A stretch of 47,665 bases of DNA from Desulfobacterales bacterium. GTDB lineage: Bacteria > Desulfobacterota > Desulfobacteria > Desulfobacterales > Desulfosalsimonadaceae. The notes below the pieces were generated by a model. That model had not been told where the DNA came from and ran no database searches. It worked only from the letters and a program-made list of their open reading frames with translations. The stretch lies in NCBI GenBank assembly GCA_018399235.1, contig JAGYOX010000007.1, positions 1-47,665 of the forward strand, read 5' to 3'. Shown piece after piece: positions 1 to 6,336 of the stretch. Every line of letters starts with the position of its first letter. The stretch's first letter is position 1. The position numbers and the translations under genes are program-made.

Positions 1-40
1 CGTCAATTCCTGATCGGTTTATCGAGATTTGTACAATCAA

Positions 41-126
41 TGTAGCGGAAGGCTTTAGCCTTCCAGTGGACGCGGTTTGTCACATCGGCCGCTTCTGCGA
101 ATGACGGGCTAAAGCCCGTCTCTACA
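41..126. repeat. REP/BIME-like pair of inverted palindromes
   Basis: Two near-perfect palindromes, GGAAGGCTTTAGCCTTCC (about 47-64) and GACGGGCTAAAGCCCGTC (103-120), lie in opposite orientation. Their outer flanks also mirror each other (TGTAG at 41-45, CTACA at 122-126), so the whole block is an inverted pair of the same unit with the common core GGCTTTAGCC. This is the architecture of bacterial interspersed mosaic elements built from REP units. No RAYT transposase gene is visible in the window. Confidence 0.75.
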
Positions 127-141
127 TCGAATTTACCATAA

Positions 142-180
142 AAGTTACTTTTAGGTTCGGTCCCGGGCCGCGGCCGGGGG
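142..180 (+). repeat. Dispersed repeat, copy 1 (plus orientation)
   Basis: The stretch begins AAGTTACTTTTAGG and continues through GGTCCCG into a G/C-rich end. The reverse complement of 2766-2806 matches it at roughly 34 of 40 positions. The two copies bracket the four-gene cytochrome/MetV operon in inverted orientation. Confidence 0.65.
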
Positions 181-418
181 GTTACTTCATATTAAATATT
201 AATAACATTTCTTCCCCTACCCTCACAATTTTTATAAATAAATATTTCCATTGCCTTTTCAAAGAGTTTTATCCTTTCCCGGTTTCATCAAAACTTGTTT
301 AAAGACAAAACCTCCTTATATTTTTAATTTAACTTGACACTTGAAAAATTTTTATGGCAGTTAAAGTATTTTATGTTTGATCGGGCAAACACGACCCGAT
401 CTTTTGCGGAGGTAACCG

Positions 419-868
419 GTGAATCATCATTTCCCAAAAATAACCTTATCCTATGGCATATTTATCTTACTTATTTTGGGTACGATTTTTACATTTTCCA
501 TACTGGTCGCATGTCCGGTTAGCAGAGAGGACTGTAACGATCAGCGTGAACCCGTTGTATTTCCTCATGATATGCATATGGGGCATAATGACTGCCTGGA
601 TTGCCACCATATATATGACAAAGAACACAATAATATCCTGAACCCCATGGAGCTATATGCCGGCAACCCACATGTCAAATGCGCATCCTGCCATAGCGCC
701 GAAAGCAAAATAAAGCTTCAGGAGGCATTCCATCTGCAATGCATCGGTTGCCATTTCAATACCGGCCGGATTGATCGTCCCGGCGGACCGAACCTTTGTG
801 GTGAATGTCATAAAAATAATAAAGGATCTTCAGACTTTGATATGATACTCGGAGAATCAAATGATTAA
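419..868 (+). CDS. Tetraheme cytochrome c (class III type), probable lipoprotein
   Basis: Small multiheme electron carrier, predicted to lie on the outer face of the membrane. Four CXXCH heme-attachment motifs are visible (C59-H63, C88-H92, C108-H112, C127-H131). Extra histidines upstream (H50, H53, H56) and H64 could be distal ligands, as in tetraheme cytochromes c3. Residues 9-31 form a hydrophobic signal segment ending in L-V-A-C32, a good lipobox, so the protein may be lipid-anchored rather than soluble. The start is GTG at 419, preceded by GGAGGT at 408-413. It is the first gene of an operon; its end overlaps metV by 8 nt. In TmcA-type systems such a cytochrome exchanges electrons with hydrogenase/formate dehydrogenase pools; that role here is inference. 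Heme content is certain from sequence, the partner is not. Confidence 0.9.
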   Translation: MNHHFPKITLSYGIFILLILGTIFTFSILVACPVSREDCNDQREPVVFPHDMHMGHNDCLDCHHIYDKEHNNILNPMELYAGNPHVKCASCHSAESKIKLQEAFHLQCIGCHFNTGRIDRPGGPNLCGECHKNNKGSSDFDMILGESND

Positions 869-1538
869 AGCCAAACCAAAGCCGCTGGATGAGATCCTTG
901 AGTATATTCAGCCCTATGAAAACATTCTGATCGTCGGATGCGGCGGCTGTGTCTCCGTCTGTCTGGCCGGGGGGCAGAAAGAAGTCAATATTTTGATAAC
1001 TGAACTTGAATTCGCATTGCGGGATACTCAATCGAACAAACAATTCAAAGGCTACACAGTTGAAAGACAATGCAATGAGGCATTTCTGACAGAAATCGAC
1101 GAATTTGCAGAAGAAACCGACTGCATGCTTTCAATGGCCTGTGGCGCAGGCATCCAACTGCTTGCTGAGCGATATCCACATATCCCGGTATTCCCAGCGG
1201 TCAATACGATTGCCATCGGGGTGGACAGGGATATCGGTCTTTACGAGGAACGATGTCGCGCCTGCGGCGAATGCGTCCTGGCCTATACCGCCGGGATTTG
1301 TCCGGTTACCCGCTGTGCCAAGGGTCTTTTCAATGGCCCCTGTGGCGGCACGCAAGGCGACAAATGTGAAATTAGCCCGGAGATCCCCTGCGCCTGGTGT
1401 GAAATATATGAAAGGCTCAAGGCCCAGAACCGGCTTGAGGATATCCTAAAAATTCGTAAACCAATGGAATGGCGAGATCAAATCCAGCGTAAATTCGTCC
1501 AGAAGGGCTATGAAAAACGCTATCTAAAGGAAGACTGA
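861..1538 (+). CDS. metV: MetV-like methylenetetrahydrofolate reductase C-terminal (zinc/Fe-S) domain protein
   Basis: Matches the stand-alone MTHFR C-terminal-domain family (MetV), which partners MetF in acetogens and other Wood-Ljungdahl organisms and is thought to pass electrons towards the flavin of MetF. The cysteine pattern is characteristic: C132-x2-C135-x2-C138, C147 in GICPVTRC152, the NGPC161GG loop, C169 and C177/C180, plus an N-terminal group C27, C30, C34 and C94. The length of 225 aa is normal. GGAG at about 851-854 serves the ATG at 861, which lies inside the cytochrome gene, so the two are translationally coupled. No metF lies in the window; instead MetV sits among a multiheme cytochrome, a cytochrome b and a ferredoxin. 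This is an unusual setting and the main reason to suspect a membrane-linked C1 reductase complex. The family call is strong, the complex is inference. Confidence 0.88.
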   Translation: MIKAKPKPLDEILEYIQPYENILIVGCGGCVSVCLAGGQKEVNILITELEFALRDTQSNKQFKGYTVERQCNEAFLTEIDEFAEETDCMLSMACGAGIQLLAERYPHIPVFPAVNTIAIGVDRDIGLYEERCRACGECVLAYTAGICPVTRCAKGLFNGPCGGTQGDKCEISPEIPCAWCEIYERLKAQNRLEDILKIRKPMEWRDQIQRKFVQKGYEKRYLKED

Positions 1539-1543
1539 ACGAT

Positions 1544-2251
1544 ATGACATTTCAAGACCAGATCCTATATATCGTTCAGGGGCCAATTGTCTGGATAGCG
1601 TTTATGATCTTTGTGGCGGGGATAATCGGTCAAACCTTTCGGCTGTCCCGAATGATTCGCAAAAACCAACCCCTAAGAATTAGTGATAGCGCAAAAACGG
1701 TTAAAAACAAAAAAAAAGAGCGTTGGCAGCGATGGATGCACCACATCGGACAGGTTAAAACCACAATGATAGGCACCAGCCCTTTCCTGACAACGGTCAG
1801 CATTATTTTTCATATCTGTCTGTTTATCACCCCGATATTCCTGATGGGGCACAATGTGCTGCTGAAAGCGGCGATAGGCTTGTCGCTCCCGTCTTTTTCG
1901 GAACCCGTTTCAGACATCCTGACCCTGATTGTTTTGTTCTGCGGGCTGTTTTTTCTTCTCCGCCGGCTGCTGCTCAGACGGGTGCGGATAATTACAACGC
2001 CTTATGATATTTTGCTGCTTCTTGTTGTTGTTTTTCCGTTTTTTACCGGCTTTCTTGCCCACCATCATCTGCTGCTCAATTACAAGCTAATGATTATGCT
2101 TCATATAATCTCCGGTGAATTGATTCTGATCATGATCCCGTTTTCAAAATTCTTTCACATGATTTTTTTCTTTTTCGGCCGGTTTTTGATTGTCAACGAA
2201 TACAGCTTAGGCCTGCCGAAACGAAACTGGCAATTCCAAACCCGTGAGTAG
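1544..2251 (+). CDS. NarI/TmcC/DsrM-like di-heme cytochrome b membrane subunit
   Basis: Integral membrane protein of 235 aa with five likely transmembrane segments at about residues 11-30, 82-103, 122-142, 155-173 and 181-210. This is the topology of the nitrate reductase gamma-subunit family. Histidines at or near helix ends (H90, H103, H173-H175, H187, H205) could ligate two b hemes. A lysine/arginine-rich cytoplasmic loop follows helix 1 (about 31-76). Proteins of this type carry electrons between periplasmic or quinone donors and cytoplasmic Hdr-like iron-sulfur subunits (TmcC, DsrM, HmeC). The gene starts 5 nt after metV, with an AAGGA-type ribosome site inside the end of metV. Exact heme ligands are inferred by analogy. 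Confidence 0.8.
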   Translation: MTFQDQILYIVQGPIVWIAFMIFVAGIIGQTFRLSRMIRKNQPLRISDSAKTVKNKKKERWQRWMHHIGQVKTTMIGTSPFLTTVSIIFHICLFITPIFLMGHNVLLKAAIGLSLPSFSEPVSDILTLIVLFCGLFFLLRRLLLRRVRIITTPYDILLLLVVVFPFFTGFLAHHHLLLNYKLMIMLHIISGELILIMIPFSKFFHMIFFFFGRFLIVNEYSLGLPKRNWQFQTRE

Positions 2252-2259
2252 AACTGGAG

Positions 2260-2643
2260 ATGGCTAAAAAAAATATCGATACAGCACCAATTCAAAAAAT
2301 CCTTAAAAAAAACAAACGGGAAATCAAACTGGGATTGAAAGTTTGTGCGCACTGCAGCTTGTGCGCGGAAAGCTGTTTTCTATACCAAGCCACTAAAGAT
2401 CCCAAATACATGCCCTCGTATAAATTCATCAATTCCATCGGCCGGTTATACCGAAAAAATGGAAAGCTCAGCCGCGGGGAGATGACAAAAATCCGGGACA
2501 TTGTATGGCATGACTGCGTGCTATGCTCCCGCTGTTACTGCCCGTTCGGCATTAATATCCCGTCGCTTATCGCGCTGGCACGCCAGGCCTGCCGAACGCA
2601 GGACTTGTACCGGGAATATGACAAGGAACCCACCGAGGGATGA
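2260..2643 (+). CDS. HdrC-like 2x[4Fe-4S] ferredoxin subunit without a CCG domain
   Basis: Short cytoplasmic iron-sulfur protein. Two cysteine clusters are seen: C29-x2-C32-x2-C35-x3-C39, and C86-x2-C89-x2-C92-x-C94-P. The second is a slightly compressed version of the usual CxxCxxCxxxCP. The layout matches the N-terminal ferredoxin half of HdrC/HdrD/TmcB/DsrK proteins. The CCG domains that normally form the catalytic disulfide-reductase site in HdrB/HdrD are absent, since the protein stops at 127 aa and the downstream spacer holds no continuation. The gene lies 8 nt after the cytochrome b gene; GGAG sits immediately before its ATG, an unusually tight spacing. It probably relays electrons between cytochrome b and MetV (inference). 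Confidence 0.8.
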   Translation: MAKKNIDTAPIQKILKKNKREIKLGLKVCAHCSLCAESCFLYQATKDPKYMPSYKFINSIGRLYRKNGKLSRGEMTKIRDIVWHDCVLCSRCYCPFGINIPSLIALARQACRTQDLYREYDKEPTEG

Positions 2644-2660
2644 ATGGTTCTAAATAGCTT

Positions 2661-2698
2661 AACGGTATAAGGTACAAGGTATAAGGTGTAAAGGGTAA
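2661..2698. repeat. Degenerate 7-bp tandem repeat (GGTATAA-type)
   Basis: Successive units read GGTATAA, GGTACAA, GGTATAA, GGTGTAA, each 7 nt long and differing by one or two bases. The same kind of array occurs in reverse complement at 2840-2872 and at several other intergenic sites of the window. Confidence 0.7.
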
Positions 2699-2765
2699 TA
2701 CCAAAGATTTCAGTGTCCTGGCTTGCACTCAAAAAGTCTGGCGTGTTCGCATTTAGAAGTGTTTC

Positions 2766-2806
2766 CCCCAGACCCGCAACTCGGGACCAAGCCTAAAAGT
2801 AACTTA
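2766..2806 (-). repeat. Dispersed repeat, copy 2 (minus orientation)
   Basis: Read on the minus strand this begins AAGTTACTTTTAGG and continues through GGTCCCG to a G-rich end, matching 142-180 with few mismatches. Together the copies form an inverted pair about 2.6 kb apart around the four-gene redox operon. Confidence 0.65.
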
Positions 2807-2839
2807 TGTGATAGGTTAACTAACATTTTGATTTTTTTA

Positions 2840-2872
2840 ACCTTATACCCTAAACCTTAAACCTTGTACCGT
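2840..2872. repeat. Degenerate 7-bp tandem repeat (TTAAACC-type)
   Basis: Units TTATACC, CTAAACC, TTAAACC, TTGTACC follow one another with a 7-nt period. The surrounding segment, from TTTTGATTTTTTTAACC to AAGTTACTTAGAA, recurs almost unchanged at about 28266-28322. Confidence 0.7.
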
Positions 2873-2915
2873 GAAGTTACTTAGAAAGCAAATATTTCCT
2901 GACAACTGACACCTA

Positions 2916-5900
2916 TTATGTATCCACCGCCCATTCCCGAAAATTCTTCAACTGCGGAAAATACAGCATCAGACGGATTGGCCGATTTTCCCTCGCGCCT
3001 ATCATTTGGGCATATCGTTCCATCTGTTCCCGGTACCTCTCTTTTTCCCGGTCCAAAAAATCCTCTACCGCACCTCCGCTATGGACACTGCTTTTATAGT
3101 CTATAATCCATCTCACGCCATGATCATCGATAAACGTACGGTCAATAACAATGTTTACGGTTTTTCCGTTGATACTGCCCGTGAGGCCATATTCGCAAGC
3201 CTCTGACTGCTGCCGCGACAAAATCCAACGACCCGTTGGATCATCCAATGTTTGGACCAAGGCGGATTTTACCTGGGCTACCCCTTCATCCAGCATTTCT
3301 TCGCTGATTCCGGATCGTTCAAGCTGCCGGTAAATCCTTTGCCCCATGGCATCCACCCGTTCTTGAGACCAATTGTCAATGCCGTCTTCACAGATCATTC
3401 GCAGCCAGCGGTGAACAACACTTCCAATACGGCGCACCGCCTCCCCGGCCCAGTCAAATGGCGGCGTTTGTGCTTCAGGCAACAAGCTGCCGCAATCATG
3501 GTCAACAAAAGCCTCCAGCCCCGCTGGTGGGCTCGGAGGCTGCCAACTTGCAGCCAACCGCCTGATATACGCTACCAATGGCCGCCTCCCCCCATCGATT
3601 TGGGCTTCATTAGCCGATGGGGCCGAAGCGCCCTGATTTCTACAGGCGTCTTTAAAAATATCGAAAACTACAGGCCACAAGGGGTAAAGAAGCGAATTGG
3701 CATCCGGTTTGCTTAATGTTCCGGGTTCAGCACCGGTTTTTGCACCGCCCAAAAGGTGCAGCCGTTTTTTCGCCCGGGTCACGGCTACATATAGCAGCCG
3801 ACAGTCCTCGTATGCCCGCTTTTTTTTCTCAAACTGCCTGATATATTCATAGGTTTTACCGCTCTGACGGCCGGACTCGGCAATAGGGGCCAGGATAAGA
3901 TCGTTTCCGGAGCCGCCTGATCGTTCAAGCCACAATAACAGACGGGATATTTCAGCCGGCGGGTATTTGTCAAGGCCCGGCAGAATTACCGTATCAAACT
4001 CAAGCCCCTTGGCCTTATGGATGGTCATAACCTGTAGCTTCTGATCCGCTTCCGGGTCCGGACGGGCGAACAAGGCGGCCGCTTTTGATTCAAACGCCGG
4101 AATATCGTTTAAAACCCCTCTGCCGATCTCTTCGCCCAAAAAATTCAGATAGGCCTTGGCATCCTCGAAATCAGCCGCTGAAAAACAGCATGCCGGCCCG
4201 CCCAGCGACAGCCAGGACCCCTCCACCAGCCGTCTGAGCGATCGGCGTTCCCGGTTTAAAAACCTCGGTATCAGGATATCCCGGCACCACACCGCCCGAG
4301 CTCGACCGTCTTTGCTTAACCGATTGATACGGGCGGCATCATTTAAAAGGTCCACAACGGATGATCCGGGCGCATCACCTGTCAGAAGATGCAGATCATG
4401 AAGAGACATGCCGCACCAGGGCGCCCGTAGCACCGCCAGCCAGGCAATCCGGTCATACGGATGGGAAAGAACGCGGGTCAATGATAAAAGGTCCTGAATC
4501 ACCGGCCGATTTTTTAAAGATTCAATCTCAACCGCCGTAAACGAAACCCCTTTTGATTTCAAGTGTTTTAAGATTGTTTCCAGATGCGGCCGGCTTCGAA
4601 CCAGAATGGCGATACTCCCCTCGGGGTCCTCGTTTCGCGCCTCCCTGATGCAGTCAAGCACGGTTTGCGCCTCTTGGTCCCGGTCCGGAGGGATAGACGG
4701 ATGTATTCGTACCGCCGGTTCCGACGCTTTCGGAAGCGCGGGTTCGGCCGGAGAATAGGCCACCGCACCAACGGACGCTTCGTTTTCCGGGGACATAATC
4801 AATGGAAAACCCTCATTAAGCCAGTCGACAATGCCCTGCTGAGAACGAAAATTAACCCTAAGGGCAAGCGGATGCAGTTCTATCTGCCCCAGGCCCTCCT
4901 TCCATGCCTTGATGAACAGCCCGACCTCGGCTTCCCGGAAGCCGTATATGGACTGCATGGGATCGCCCACCGCAAAAAAAGTCCGTCCGTCCCCCGGCTG
5001 CCAACCCATGGTCATTTTTTCCAAGAGCTCAAACTGGGTAATACTGGTATCCTGGAACTCATCAATCATAATATGCTGAATCCGGTAATCCATGGAAAGG
5101 GCCAGATCGGTGGGGTTATCCGGCGTCCCCAGCGCTTGGGAGGCGCTTATGGAGACTTCGGCGAAATCCATTTTGCCGGCAGACTGGAAAACCAGAGATA
5201 GATGGGCTACTGCAAGACGAAGGATTTCAGAAAGGGCCTGCATTATTTTCCATTCAGCTTCACTATATGCCGGAGTGGGCAGACAGCGCAGGGCATTTAA
5301 TCGCCCGACCAAACCAGGATCAGCTTCCAGCTCGCCGATCAATACCTTAAAAGCCTTTTTTTTACCCTCATACAGGTTTTTTAAAACTTCGTTATTTTTC
5401 ACGCTGCTGGGTGCCGGGAACCCAATGTTTTTGTCGGACCGGCGGCGAAAAGTTCCATCTTTGGTTAACAGCAGTTCGCACAGCCCCAGCCATTTCTCAA
5501 GGGCTTCCGGCCGGGCCTCTGGCAGTTCATCAAGATCCCTGCAGAAAATGATAGGCGAGTCTGCATCAATATCCGCCAAGTTGCCTGCGGCAAAGCATAC
5601 CAGATCTAACAAATCTGCAATCAATGCTTCCGGGAACCTCTGTCTTACAGCCTCCAACGTTTCTTTGATAACTCTTTTCAAAGCATCTTCAAGATGCCGA
5701 CGCTGTTTTTCGGGCGTTTCCGGGGTGGCAATATGCCGGAGCCACTGATCCCGCCTGGCCAGCATTTCAGCGATTAACTGTTCGACTTTCTCCAGTTGGT
5801 TATCCAGATGCCGGATCAATACCTCCACGGCCGGCGACCACCTTGATCCGGTTTCGATTTCGGCCACTGTCTCGCGCGCCGCCTGTAAGTAAAAATCCTG

Positions 5901-6335
5901 CGGGTCCTCTGATATTTCCGGCGGTGCCCCCAAGCGGGAAAGATACGGCATCTGGCGGGTCATGGCGGCGCATAAGGCATCAATGGTTTGAATCCTGAGC
6001 CGGCTCGGATTTTCCGTCAGATGCCAGGCCTTACGGTTATCCTGTTCCCTTGCGGCCATGGCCAGTATCCATGTCCGATATTCATGCGGATGCTGCGGCG
6101 GATTTGAATTTCGGGCGCTTTCTAAGGCATTCAGGATGCGGGTCCGCATTTCTGCGGCCGCCTTGCGGGTAAATGTAATCGCCACAATTTCTTCCGGCGC
6201 ATTAACCCCGCCAAGCAGCCGGAGGAATCGCTGGATCAGAAGCTCGGTTTTTCCCGATCCCGCCGGGGCCTGTACAATAAATGAAAGTTCAGGATTAATC
6301 GCGGCTTCCCGTTCCCTGGCGTCTGCAACAGGCAT
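2916..6335 (-). CDS. AddA/RecB-like UvrD-family helicase-nuclease
   Basis: Superfamily 1A DNA helicase fused to a C-terminal nuclease, expected to process double-strand ends with the AddB-like partner encoded just upstream. Visible motifs: Walker A (APAGSGKT, residues 23-30), motif Ia (AITFTRKAAAEM), Walker B (IDEFQDT), GDPMQSIYGFR, VNFRSQ, motif V (TIHKAKGLEFD) and motif VI (LLYVAVTRAKKRL). Near the C-terminus a RecB-type nuclease motif reads IDRTFID...WIIDYKSS. I start at the ATG ending at 6335 (1139 aa): an AAGGAG lies 9 nt upstream, and this start follows the upstream stop codon by one nucleotide. A start at 6380 would only add 15 residues overlapping the partner gene. The pair could be called AddAB or exonuclease V; the exact subclass is uncertain. 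Confidence 0.88.
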   Translation of the reverse strand: MPVADAREREAAINPELSFIVQAPAGSGKTELLIQRFLRLLGGVNAPEEIVAITFTRKAAAEMRTRILNALESARNSNPPQHPHEYRTWILAMAAREQDNRKAWHLTENPSRLRIQTIDALCAAMTRQMPYLSRLGAPPEISEDPQDFYLQAARETVAEIETGSRWSPAVEVLIRHLDNQLEKVEQLIAEMLARRDQWLRHIATPETPEKQRRHLEDALKRVIKETLEAVRQRFPEALIADLLDLVCFAAGNLADIDADSPIIFCRDLDELPEARPEALEKWLGLCELLLTKDGTFRRRSDKNIGFPAPSSVKNNEVLKNLYEGKKKAFKVLIGELEADPGLVGRLNALRCLPTPAYSEAEWKIMQALSEILRLAVAHLSLVFQSAGKMDFAEVSISASQALGTPDNPTDLALSMDYRIQHIMIDEFQDTSITQFELLEKMTMGWQPGDGRTFFAVGDPMQSIYGFREAEVGLFIKAWKEGLGQIELHPLALRVNFRSQQGIVDWLNEGFPLIMSPENEASVGAVAYSPAEPALPKASEPAVRIHPSIPPDRDQEAQTVLDCIREARNEDPEGSIAILVRSRPHLETILKHLKSKGVSFTAVEIESLKNRPVIQDLLSLTRVLSHPYDRIAWLAVLRAPWCGMSLHDLHLLTGDAPGSSVVDLLNDAARINRLSKDGRARAVWCRDILIPRFLNRERRSLRRLVEGSWLSLGGPACCFSAADFEDAKAYLNFLGEEIGRGVLNDIPAFESKAAALFARPDPEADQKLQVMTIHKAKGLEFDTVILPGLDKYPPAEISRLLLWLERSGGSGNDLILAPIAESGRQSGKTYEYIRQFEKKKRAYEDCRLLYVAVTRAKKRLHLLGGAKTGAEPGTLSKPDANSLLYPLWPVVFDIFKDACRNQGASAPSANEAQIDGGRRPLVAYIRRLAASWQPPSPPAGLEAFVDHDCGSLLPEAQTPPFDWAGEAVRRIGSVVHRWLRMICEDGIDNWSQERVDAMGQRIYRQLERSGISEEMLDEGVAQVKSALVQTLDDPTGRWILSRQQSEACEYGLTGSINGKTVNIVIDRTFIDDHGVRWIIDYKSSVHSGGAVEDFLDREKERYREQMERYAQMIGARENRPIRLMLYFPQLKNFREWAVDT

Positions 6336-6336
6336 A

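Larger units (their letters stand above)
1..418. other. Repeat-bearing intergenic region upstream of the cytochrome operon
   Basis: No convincing gene is seen here. The left part holds an inverted pair of REP-like palindromes (41-126) and one copy of a dispersed repeat (142-180). The right part (about 180-400) is very AT-rich and is the likely promoter region of the cytochrome operon. A TTGACA hexamer lies at 334-339, but no well-spaced -10 box follows it, so I do not call a promoter. Confidence 0.6.
2644..2915. other. Intergenic spacer with dispersed and heptamer repeats
   Basis: No gene is seen. The spacer holds two arrays with a 7-nt period in opposite orientation (2661-2698 and 2840-2872), the second copy of the AAGTTACTTTTAGG repeat (2766-2806, minus), and a GAAGTTACTTAGAA segment near 2872 that recurs near 28309. 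Confidence 0.6.

Noticed and set aside
41-126. Palindromes as a CRISPR array
   Set aside because: Only two units in mirror orientation, no regular spacers and no cas genes; they fit REP/BIME structure better.
334-339. TTGACA as a -35 box for the cytochrome operon
   Set aside because: No acceptable -10 hexamer lies 16-18 nt downstream, so a promoter call would be a guess.
334-641. Overlapping short plus-strand frames over the cytochrome start
   Set aside because: They are frame shadows of the tetraheme cytochrome gene; only the frame from 419 has heme motifs and a proper ribosome site.
4584-5748. Long plus-strand frames (205 and 218 aa) inside the AddA-like gene
   Set aside because: Antisense shadows of a gene with all helicase motifs; the translations have the arginine/serine/proline-rich composition typical of shadows.
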